Of a stretch of 64,000 bases of DNA, positions 34,427 to 42,208 are shown in pieces. The notes under the pieces are model-generated. The model saw only the letters and a program-made list of their open reading frames with translations, was not told the origin of the DNA and searched no databases. The position numbers were made by a program, and so were the translations under genes. Each line of letters opens with the position of its first letter. Position 1 is the first letter of the stretch. The stretch is from Deltaproteobacteria bacterium. Its GTDB lineage: Bacteria > Desulfobacterota > BSN033 > WVXP01. The stretch covers positions 46,891 through 110,890 of the forward strand of contig JAFDHF010000011.1 in NCBI GenBank assembly GCA_019308905.1, given 5' to 3'.

Positions 34427-35782
34427 CTACCATCTGGCGTAACCCTTGTCCCGGATGAGTTCCTCTGCCCTTTTCTGAGCCTTTGCGGCGGCTTTCTCCG
34501 GGGCAACGTCTTCCTTGGTGACCTCCATGACCATATCTCTCAGTATCCCAGAGCCCAGAATGTCCATCAGATACGGTTTATCCGAAAGATCGCTCCAGTT
34601 TATCACGAGCGTCGGCTTGGCCAGGTCATTGGCCAGATAGTACTCCTGCACGTCGAGCCACCCCTTCCACTTCTTGATCATGGGGGTTTCCAGGTATGCC
34701 TGGCTTCTTCTCAGGGATTTGGTGATGGGGAAGAAATGGATCGGCACCGACTGAATGTACTCGAGGTAGTTGTCGTCCTGGTAGAAGAACTTCAGGAACT
34801 CGATGGCCTCCTCGGGATGTTTGGAACCCTTGAACAGCATCCATGACTCCTCATCCACCTGGGCAGCCGGTTTCGTACCGCTGGGGCCGTGTGGTTTCAC
34901 CCACACGTCGAAGTAGTCCGTATTGGCCATATCCTTAGGAGCATACTGCTCGATCAGAGAGGCTCCCCTGCCGTAGCCCTGATACATCATAGCCGCTTTT
35001 TGGCCGTACATATTGGCAAAGGTCTCCCTGTATCCGTCCCCTTCCCAGCCGGGCGGCATATATCGAGTGAGCTTCTTCAGGAATTTGAGCACTTCGATCA
35101 TCGTCTTGTCTGTGAAATGGGGCCGGTTCCTGTCGTCGAAAAGGATTCCCCCGTTTGCCTTGGTCAGCTCCCCGATCAGGATATTGATGAAAAGATTGTC
35201 CCCGGGGATGGTCAGACCGTAGATATCGATCTTTCCGTCCCCATCGGTGTCCATGGTGAGTTCCTTGGCGACATGGAGCAGGTCATCCCAGGTCTAGGGA
35301 CCCTCCAGCCCCTTTTTTCGAGCAAGGTCCTTTCTGTAGATCAAGAGGGAAGTGCCTGCGGCGTGGACAAGCCCGTAGTAATGGTCCCCGTATTTGCCCA
35401 CTCTCTTTATCTGCTCCCAGATGTTGTCCTCACCGATAGACTCGACCACTTCATCGAGGGGCAAGAGCAATCCCTTGGACTGGAGCGCCGCACAGGTGAT
35501 CGGCTGGCCGTGGGAAAGCTCGGGCGGCGAGCCGGCTGCCAGAGCTGCCATTATCTTTCCCTCCAGATCCCCCCATGCAAGTGCCTCTGCCTCCACTTTT
35601 ACATCCGGGTGTGACCCCTCAAACCTGGCCACGATGTTGGCGATCGCCTTCCTGGTGAGAGGGTTGGTTTCGGTATGCCATACATGGATCACCTTTTTCC
35701 CTGCAAAAGCCGTCCCTGCAAGAATCACCAGGGAAAGGCACATGGAAACGACAATTCCCGTGGATATCTTCTTACGATTCAT
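34427..35782 (-). pseudogene. ABC transporter substrate-binding protein interrupted by in-frame TAG
   Basis: A family 1 extracellular solute-binding protein for the adjacent permeases. It has a signal peptide (residues 1-28, ending AGTAFA) and the SBP start KKVIHVWHTETNP. The frame is continuous except for one amber codon at 35296-35294, within GLEGP-stop-TWDDLL, where relatives usually read P-K-T-W-D. A single A-to-T change in AAG would create it. The rest continues without frameshift to a normal C-terminus, about 450 residues in all. Start at 35782 has AGGGGG 8 nt upstream. It may be a recent nonsense mutation, a sequencing or assembly error, or an amber-decoded gene. Confidence 0.85.
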
Positions 35783-35972
35783 CTCCTTAACCCCCTTTCT
35801 GAAGTTCTCCTTGCCAGGCGACAAGCCGCTGTCACACGGTGCCCGCCTCGATTGCCACCTGGGAAGCCGATCCTGGCAGGATCAAAAGATCGCTCTTCCC
35901 CATCACCTCCCTATCCTATTTCTCTCTTTCACCTCCTCTCAGACTGAAATCTCCGGCGCCTCCAGAGGCGGC

Positions 35973-37892
35973 CTATATCTGCATGCCGATCTCCTCTCCC
36001 TCGTACAAGGCTTCCAGAGCCTCCCTCGGTTCCAAGGCGTCCCCGATCACGTGGAGTTCCGGAACCATCGTTTCGAGGCTCTTGGCAAGGCGGTCGTCCG
36101 GGCTCGAGCCAACAGCCAGAACGATACTGTCGAATCCACCGATCCTTCGAGCCCCGCGGCAGTCTTCAACCACGGCATAGCCTCTTCCCAGTTCCGTCAC
36201 CTTGGTCGAAGTCAGGATGATCACCCCCTTTCTGGTAAGCCTTTCCGAGAGGTAGTGCTTGAGATGTGTTACCAGGTCAGATGCGATCTCATCGAGCATC
36301 TCGACCAGAGTCACCTCCCTACCTGTCTCGGATAGAAAATCCGCAGTCTCTGCACCTACGCCCCCACCTCCCACGACCAAGACCCTCCCTCCCGTCTCCG
36401 CCTCTCCCCCGAGGACGGCTTCTACAGAGAGGGCCCCGCTCTCCTCGATCCCTTTCCAGTTTGGAAAGCGCGGCACTGCTCCTGTGGCAACGATTACCAC
36501 GTCCGGTCCGGCAGGAGTCAGGCGGTCCTCGGTAAACTCCCTTCCCAGCTCCAGGGCTACCCCCAGCCTCTTGACCCGGCCCTCGAGGAAATCGAGGAAA
36601 TCGTTCAGGATCGACTTTTTCGGCGGCACGGCAGCGGTCCTCATCCTTCCGCCCAGGGTATGATTCCTCTCAAAAAGGGTTACCCGATGCCCCCTCGAGG
36701 CGGCTGCCTCGGCCGCCTTGAGACCTCCCGGCCCCCCGCCGACAACCCAGACGGTTTTGGGCCGGGCCGTCTTCGAGAGGCGGAATCTCTCTTCATTGCC
36801 TGTCTCCGGGTTTACGGTACACCTGACCTCCCCTTTTCTCAGGGTCTGGATACAGCGATTGCAGGAGATGCAGGGAATTATCTCCTCGAACCGGCCCTGT
36901 TGCGCCTTCTCCGGCATGTGGGGATCTGCAATCAGGGCTCTCCCCATGGAGACCAGATCCGCCTTCTCCTCCCGGACGATCCTGTCGGCCATGACGGGGT
37001 TTCTGATTCTCCCTGCCGTAATAACCGGAATCTTGACCTCCGACTTTACGGCCTGAGCCAGGTGAACGAAGACCCCCTCTTCCACATAGTAAGGTGGATG
37101 ATTCAAGTAGCCCGAGGCAGCGTTACAGGCCGACACATGGAGAAGATCGGCCCCCTCCCTTTCCAGCATCCCGGCAATCTGTCTGGTATCCCGGAGTGTC
37201 AAGCCGCCATCCACGTACTCATCGCCGCTCAACCTGCAACTGATGGAAAATTCCGGACCCACCCGGCTCCGAACCGACCTGAGAACCTCCAGTGCGAACC
37301 TCGCCCGGCCGTCTATATCACCTCCGTACTCGTCCTCTCTCCGATTGGAAAAAGGTGAGAGAAAAGAACAGATCAGATACCCGTGGGCCATATGGAGCTC
37401 CACCCCGTCGGCGCCTGCCATCTTGACCCTCTCCGCAGCCGCCGAGAAGGCCTCTACGATTTCTTCGATTTCGGCACGGGAAAGCTCCCTGGGTACCTCC
37501 TTCCTTGTGGGGCACGGGACCGGAGAAGGTCCAACGATGGGGCGTCCCGTAACGGCCGACGACGTCTGTCTCCCCGCATGATTGATCTGAACGAGAATCC
37601 TGCCCCCGGCCTGGTGAACGGCTTCAACAAGCCTCTGGATCCTGGAAGCATGTTCATCGGTGCTGATGAGCAGCATGTTGGGGCTTGCCTTGCCCTGCTG
37701 GAGGATACCGGTGTGCTCGACGGTGAGGTATCCCACACCTCCCCTTGCCCGCTCCACATAATAGGCGATCTGCCGGTCCGTGGGAAAACCCTCCGGGCTG
37801 GCATAGTTGGTCGCCATGGGCGGCATGACAATCCTGTTTGGCACTTGCAATTCCCCGATCGAAAGGGGGCTAAAGAGTCTGTCCAGATCCAT
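35973..37892 (-). CDS. Old-yellow-enzyme/2,4-dienoyl-CoA reductase family flavoprotein
   Basis: A 639-residue FMN/4Fe-4S/FAD protein of the FadH, BaiCD and trimethylamine dehydrogenase family. The N-terminal FMN barrel has PNRIVMPPMATNYAS and DGVELHMAHGYL; the cluster ligands are CISCNRC plus a later Cys (RCTVNPETG). A GGGPGGLKAA dinucleotide fold and a second one (VVGGGGVGAETADF) complete the FAD/NAD(P) part. It reduces or oxidises a conjugated acyl-CoA, steroid or amine; the substrate is unknown. Its promoter is at 37978-38006, and it may head a unit that includes the ABC transporter, regulator and SDR. Confidence 0.88.
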   Translation of the reverse strand: MDLDRLFSPLSIGELQVPNRIVMPPMATNYASPEGFPTDRQIAYYVERARGGVGYLTVEHTGILQQGKASPNMLLISTDEHASRIQRLVEAVHQAGGRILVQINHAGRQTSSAVTGRPIVGPSPVPCPTRKEVPRELSRAEIEEIVEAFSAAAERVKMAGADGVELHMAHGYLICSFLSPFSNRREDEYGGDIDGRARFALEVLRSVRSRVGPEFSISCRLSGDEYVDGGLTLRDTRQIAGMLEREGADLLHVSACNAASGYLNHPPYYVEEGVFVHLAQAVKSEVKIPVITAGRIRNPVMADRIVREEKADLVSMGRALIADPHMPEKAQQGRFEEIIPCISCNRCIQTLRKGEVRCTVNPETGNEERFRLSKTARPKTVWVVGGGPGGLKAAEAAASRGHRVTLFERNHTLGGRMRTAAVPPKKSILNDFLDFLEGRVKRLGVALELGREFTEDRLTPAGPDVVIVATGAVPRFPNWKGIEESGALSVEAVLGGEAETGGRVLVVGGGGVGAETADFLSETGREVTLVEMLDEIASDLVTHLKHYLSERLTRKGVIILTSTKVTELGRGYAVVEDCRGARRIGGFDSIVLAVGSSPDDRLAKSLETMVPELHVIGDALEPREALEALYEGEEIGMQI

Positions 37893-38300
37893 ATCGCCTT
37901 TCTCCCCGGATTATGTGGGTCCTTCGTGCCGCCGGCTCCATCGGATCGCCGAGCGGATGGTCTGGTGGTTCGTCCACACCCTATCACCCCTCCCTTTTGC
38001 TGTCAACCCTCCGAATCGAATCACGTAAAATCTAACTTAAGGGGTAAGGTCTTGTCATTTAAGAATCTAACCGAGGGGGAGTGGACAGGGGGTAGAGATG
38101 GAGGTATAAGCTGACCTTCTCGAGAGGGGGGGTTAGGAAAAAGAAGGGGACGTAGGTTCTCAGGCAACTTCTTGATACCCCTGAGCCGACTTCCCCGAGA
38201 TGCCCGAGGTCCCTGCAAGGCCTTGCCCTCACCATGGCAAGCCCCGCAACGGGTCAGAAAGGCTGTTTAGAGCGCGAGGAGCAGGGTTTTTCGGTCGCTG
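37893..38300. other. Intergenic region upstream of the dienoyl-CoA reductase-like gene
   Basis: A 408-bp gap between two minus-strand genes. It contains the promoter at 37978-38006. The remainder, including purine-rich stretches near 38070-38150, shows no gene and no hairpin with a U tract that I can support. Confidence 0.4.
37978..38006 (-). promoter_or_regulatory. Probable promoter of the reductase/ABC transporter unit
   Basis: Minus strand TTGACA (38006-38001), 17-nt spacer and TAGGGT (37983-37978) with an upstream TG that could act as an extended -10. It lies 86 nt before the reductase ATG. Confidence 0.45.
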
Positions 38301-39707
38301 CTAGCCAGGAACGAGCCGCTCCAGACCTTGAGCCACGTCCCTTGGCAGCGGTTCCGCTTCGTGGTGCCTCAGGATTTCTCTCAGCTTCTCCTTGACCTTT
38401 TCTCTCAGATCCGGTGTTTCACCTTCCATCGATCGATCCAAGAGTCCCGGATACCAGAAGGATCTGAAATGCCGGTACGTATGATCTTCCTGGATGAAGT
38501 TTCGAGTTCCCGGCCCTACCTTTCTGATGACATCGATGGCCAGCGTTTCCTCATCCACTGGGATGCCCTGAACCAACGGCTGAATCATGTCGATGATCTC
38601 ATTGGTGAGCACGATCAGTTCCGGCGAAACGATATTGCTGTGGTCGAGAAGCCCCACATCGTGGGCCAGATCAGGCCTGCTGAAGCCTGTCATCAAACAT
38701 GACATGGTCGCTTCCATCACACCTTGATAGTCGAGATGCTTCGAGTCGCTAACACCTGCAGTCCCAAAAAAAGGGAGGCCATAGTACCTTGCGATCTCAC
38801 AGGATGCGGCGATCGCCAGGTGAAGTTCGGGGGCGCCGTAGAGGCCCGTGGTTGTCCGCATGTCCATGGGCGCGGGCATGGCTCCATACACGAAGGGGGC
38901 CCCTGGGTTGCGGAGCTGTTGGATGACCAGCCCGCTCAAGACCTCCGCATTGCATTGGACCAAGGATCCCGCGATCGTCACCGGAGAGGTTCCTCCCATC
39001 AGACAATAAGGATAGTACACGAGAGGGATGTCGTAGTCCGCACAGGTCAGGATGCCTTCCACTCCCTCCTGCGAGTGGCGGAGCGGCGAGATCGGCTCGA
39101 TTGCCCTGAAGATGAAAGGCTTGGATTGAAAAGCGCTCCGGCCACCGGAAACCCTGAGACAAAAGTTGATAATGTCGGTGCAGGTGTTTCGATCGCCGTG
39201 AAAGCTGAAAGGCTTCTTCGTGTTCTTGAAGCACTCCTTGAAAGTAAGGCGGGGGGCCATTCCGGGCTCCTCCCGGGGAAGGATCCCGGGACATGTCATG
39301 AAACGGATGTTGGGCATGGCGTCAATGACCTTGACCACGGTTCGAATATCGCGCAGGAGAAACGGACGAGCCCTTCCCAGTTCGTGGTCGAGAATAAGAA
39401 AACTGTCTGAGAAAGAACCGTAATAGGTCCGAGTGCCGTCCAAGATCATCCGACTATTTCCTTCTCTATCGAAGATCTCACACGTTCTTGGGGACGTCTT
39501 CAAGGCGCGCTCTACCATCTGGTGGGGAATGCGAACGGTCGAATCCTCCTGGAGCTTGCCCCCCGCGCCTTTCAGCATATCCAGGGCCTCCTCATGGAGT
39601 ACCTGAACCCCGATCTCCTCCAATACGATGAGGGTCTTCTCATGAATCCGGGTGATCTGATTCCCACTCAGGATTCTAAACGCCGGTGTGTGGGAGTCTC
39701 CTTTCAT
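38301..39707 (-). CDS. Trimethylamine methyltransferase (MttB) family protein, no pyrrolysine
   Basis: A 468-residue MttB-superfamily protein. Members transfer a methyl group from a quaternary or tertiary amine (trimethylamine, glycine betaine, carnitine and others) to a cobalamin protein. It opens with the family-like LSGNQITRIHEKTLIVLEEIGVQVLHEEAL and contains the barrel segment YGAPELHLAIAASCEIARYYGLPFFGTAGVSDSK. There is no in-frame TAG, so it is a pyrrolysine-free member, likely for a betaine-type substrate. ATG at 39707 lies 25 nt after the racemase-like gene. No corrinoid protein is next to it. Confidence 0.85.
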   Translation of the reverse strand: MKGDSHTPAFRILSGNQITRIHEKTLIVLEEIGVQVLHEEALDMLKGAGGKLQEDSTVRIPHQMVERALKTSPRTCEIFDREGNSRMILDGTRTYYGSFSDSFLILDHELGRARPFLLRDIRTVVKVIDAMPNIRFMTCPGILPREEPGMAPRLTFKECFKNTKKPFSFHGDRNTCTDIINFCLRVSGGRSAFQSKPFIFRAIEPISPLRHSQEGVEGILTCADYDIPLVYYPYCLMGGTSPVTIAGSLVQCNAEVLSGLVIQQLRNPGAPFVYGAMPAPMDMRTTTGLYGAPELHLAIAASCEIARYYGLPFFGTAGVSDSKHLDYQGVMEATMSCLMTGFSRPDLAHDVGLLDHSNIVSPELIVLTNEIIDMIQPLVQGIPVDEETLAIDVIRKVGPGTRNFIQEDHTYRHFRSFWYPGLLDRSMEGETPDLREKVKEKLREILRHHEAEPLPRDVAQGLERLVPG

Positions 39708-39732
39708 TCGTCTTGCCCCGCTGTTTGTGACC

Positions 39733-40479
39733 TCACAAGATTCCCACATAGGGCTTTTGAACCACCGCTCGCTGGATCGCATTGATGAAGCCGATGAAAT
39801 CAAATACAGGTAACCCCACCGCCTTTTGAATGTCCGCGGCAAAGGGAGGGAGATCGCTGCACTCCAAGAGGATAACGCCAACGTCGGGATGGCCTCGCGC
39901 CAGGTCCTTGGCCACGGCCACAACGTCCTTTCTCAACGCCTCCGGATCCAGGATGTCCCGTCTGCCCTGCATCAGGACTTCGTTGAATTCATCTGAATCA
40001 TCCAGTCCTGCGATCACGAGAGGCATTGATTCATCCACTCCCACAGGCTCCAAATACGCCCGAGTGAGCCTCTTGGCAGAAGCCGTTATGACGCCGATTT
40101 TCTTTTCCGGGTGAATCATCCGGCAAATCACCGGGATCAGCATCAGAGGAGAGGTGAAGACAGGAACGTTTACCTCCTCGACCGCCACCTTTTGTAGAAG
40201 GGCAAAGAAGCCACATGACCCAACAATGGCCCGTACCCCTTCATGTTCCAGTTCTTTGACGGCTCTGACGAATCGCTTCACATCGGGCGTGTAATCGCCC
40301 TTTTCATCGTATATCGGCGGAGAGGGCGCATGATGCAAGCCTTTGATGACCTTGATTCGTACCGGGAAATCGTAGGTGCTCGCATTGCCCACATTCCCCG
40401 GTATCAGAGGATACTTGAGATCGAGTATCGCAATGCCAATCGCCGCACCGTATATCCGCCGTCCGCCCTCCACTTGCAT
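39733..40479 (-). CDS. Asp/Glu/hydantoin racemase family protein
   Basis: A 248-residue protein of the aspartate/glutamate racemase superfamily, which also includes maleate isomerase and arylmalonate decarboxylase. The two catalytic cysteines appear as GSCGFF in the first half and LECSDLPPFA in the second. VICRMIHPEKKIGVITASAKRLT separates the lobes. Start at 40479 has AAGGAGG 7 nt upstream. It precedes the MttB-like gene by 25 nt, so may process the same substrate, for example by racemising or isomerising a betaine-derived acid; this is inference. Confidence 0.82.
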   Translation of the reverse strand: MQVEGGRRIYGAAIGIAILDLKYPLIPGNVGNASTYDFPVRIKVIKGLHHAPSPPIYDEKGDYTPDVKRFVRAVKELEHEGVRAIVGSCGFFALLQKVAVEEVNVPVFTSPLMLIPVICRMIHPEKKIGVITASAKRLTRAYLEPVGVDESMPLVIAGLDDSDEFNEVLMQGRRDILDPEALRKDVVAVAKDLARGHPDVGVILLECSDLPPFAADIQKAVGLPVFDFIGFINAIQRAVVQKPYVGIL

Positions 40480-40534
40480 ACGAGGCCTCCTTAAGCCTTT
40501 CCCGGTACCACACTGGATTTGTTCTTGAAAACGA

Positions 40535-40563
40535 ACGGTACAGAAGAAGACTCCTTCTGTCAA
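40535..40563 (-). promoter_or_regulatory. Probable promoter of racemase-MttB unit
   Basis: Minus strand TTGACA (40563-40558), 17-nt spacer, TACCGT (40540-40535). The -35 is perfect, the -10 weak. It is 56 nt before the racemase ATG. Confidence 0.45.
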
Positions 40564-40700
40564 TGCGAGTGGTCTTTCATGTTCGGAGAAATGAAGGGCC
40601 TTTTTTCAGTATCAAATAGTCGGCCACACCCCGGAAGCTCCAGTATCTCCAACGGCCTCTGCCTCGTGCACGAGACCCGGGACCCAGATTCCGCGCCTTT

Positions 40701-42134
40701 CTATGGAAAGAGCCTGTCCAGGTCGGCCTTGCCGATGACGAATATGGTAGGGTTGTCGTCGATTTTCATGTACCGGCCAGGCAGGCCGAGGGCCCTTTTG
40801 CCGAAACTGAGAACATGGCGCTTCCCGCCTTTCATCGATACCGTCACCTGGTACGGCGGCGCCTCAAGCCCCCTGTCGGCCTCGGGCAGGGCCTCCACAA
40901 AATCCGCAGGAGACAGCCCGTCGAGGGTCTCCCAGATCACCTCCCCCCTCTTGTTCAGGTCCTGCCCGCCCTCGACGCTTCCCCTTAGTACCCGGAACTC
41001 CCCTCCCCCGGTTTTCTCCAGAACGAGGGTCTCTTCAGGAGAGCTGAGGGAGACCGTCCGGATCGATTCCCCGTCGATGGAGAAAGACGGGATCTCGAAC
41101 AGGTCGGCCCCTTTCCTGAAAACCCGATCAAAGGTGTACCGGGAGACCCGGTAGACCGTTCCGTCTCCTCCCTCTATCACCATGTAGCCGTCCTGAAGGG
41201 GATCGGGATGGGAGGCGACGAGGGTCTTGGTGCCTCCCCCGGCAAAGGCTATCGTACACCTGAAAGGAGGGGCATCCAGGCCCTTTTCCTCTTTCTCCTT
41301 CGGGTCCACGATATCGACGGCCCTGAGCCGTGACAGGGCCGCGAGAATCTCTCCCACCACTTTCTCCTTGAGAGGGAATGGACCGGGACGACCTGCCACG
41401 ACCCATTCAAACCCTTCACGGGCTCCAGCCCCCTCTTGAGGCCCGCCTCCTCCCTCTGCCCCTCCTGGGGAGGGACCTCCCTTTTTACGCCTCTCGAAAA
41501 TACACTTCCGGTCCGGCCACTCCATGGAGAGCCGGTGGACTTCCTCCTCTTTGAATTCCAGTATGGTCTTGTCGACCCACCGGGTCTGTTCCACCCCCCT
41601 GCGGGCATCTTCCCCGAAAAACCCCAGGTCTCTCCGCAGGTTCCGATCGATGAGATATACCGGATCTTCGCCCTGCTGCCTGACAAACTCTCCATTCGGC
41701 AGGCTCTTGCCCAGGAGAAGGTGCCACCAGGGCTTCCCACTTCCCTGCCGGTAGAGGACGAGGTGGACCGCCTTGTCCTCGGTCAGATCGAAATCCCCCA
41801 ACACCGAAGGATCGGAGACGCGAAACTCCCCTTCAAGGGTCCCGAGTTCTTTCAGAAGGAGAGAAACCCTCTCCCCGTCCCCGGGGCCGTTGAAATAACT
41901 CTTCACCCGCCATCCTGAAGCCTCCTTCTCGATGAGTACCCCCTTCTCCTTCCGGCCTCCCCGATACACCTCCAGTCGCCCCACCTGGCCGGCCACAAAA
42001 CCCGGGGGCGCAAGGGGCACGAAACCGGCCTCCTGGCCGAGTTCCTTCTTTGGTTCCCTCCGGCCGAATACAAAGGCGAGAATCACCAGAATTCCGAGCA
42101 GAAAAACCAGGGGTACGAGTTTTCTTGGATTCAT
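40701..42134 (-). CDS. DUF4340 domain protein of Gld-type ABC system
   Basis: A 477-residue protein with an N-terminal membrane anchor (residues 6-22, LVPLVFLLGILVILAFV) and DUF4340 repeats: VGRLEVYRGGRKEKGVLIEKEASGWRV begins the first, and similar beta-rich units recur (WVVAGRPGPFPLKEK; FSFGKRALG-like end). It is the usual third member of loci with a GldA-type ATPase and GldF/GldG permease. The bulk should face the periplasm. A Gly/Pro-rich linker lies near residue 230. GGAGG 7 nt before the ATG at 42134. Function unknown beyond this association. Confidence 0.85.
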   Translation of the reverse strand: MNPRKLVPLVFLLGILVILAFVFGRREPKKELGQEAGFVPLAPPGFVAGQVGRLEVYRGGRKEKGVLIEKEASGWRVKSYFNGPGDGERVSLLLKELGTLEGEFRVSDPSVLGDFDLTEDKAVHLVLYRQGSGKPWWHLLLGKSLPNGEFVRQQGEDPVYLIDRNLRRDLGFFGEDARRGVEQTRWVDKTILEFKEEEVHRLSMEWPDRKCIFERRKKGGPSPGGAEGGGGPQEGAGAREGFEWVVAGRPGPFPLKEKVVGEILAALSRLRAVDIVDPKEKEEKGLDAPPFRCTIAFAGGGTKTLVASHPDPLQDGYMVIEGGDGTVYRVSRYTFDRVFRKGADLFEIPSFSIDGESIRTVSLSSPEETLVLEKTGGGEFRVLRGSVEGGQDLNKRGEVIWETLDGLSPADFVEALPEADRGLEAPPYQVTVSMKGGKRHVLSFGKRALGLPGRYMKIDDNPTIFVIGKADLDRLFP

Positions 42135-42208
42135 GTATAACCTCCGAACCGTAGAGCCCTCATCCACAGCGAGTCACCGGTGTCTCCTCGCCGTCCCATT
42201 GGCCTCGA

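Noticed and set aside
35294..35296. Firm claim of pyrrolysine at the amber codon of the binding protein
   Set aside because: No pyl genes are in the window and solute-binding proteins are not a known pyrrolysine family; a nonsense mutation or sequence error is simpler.
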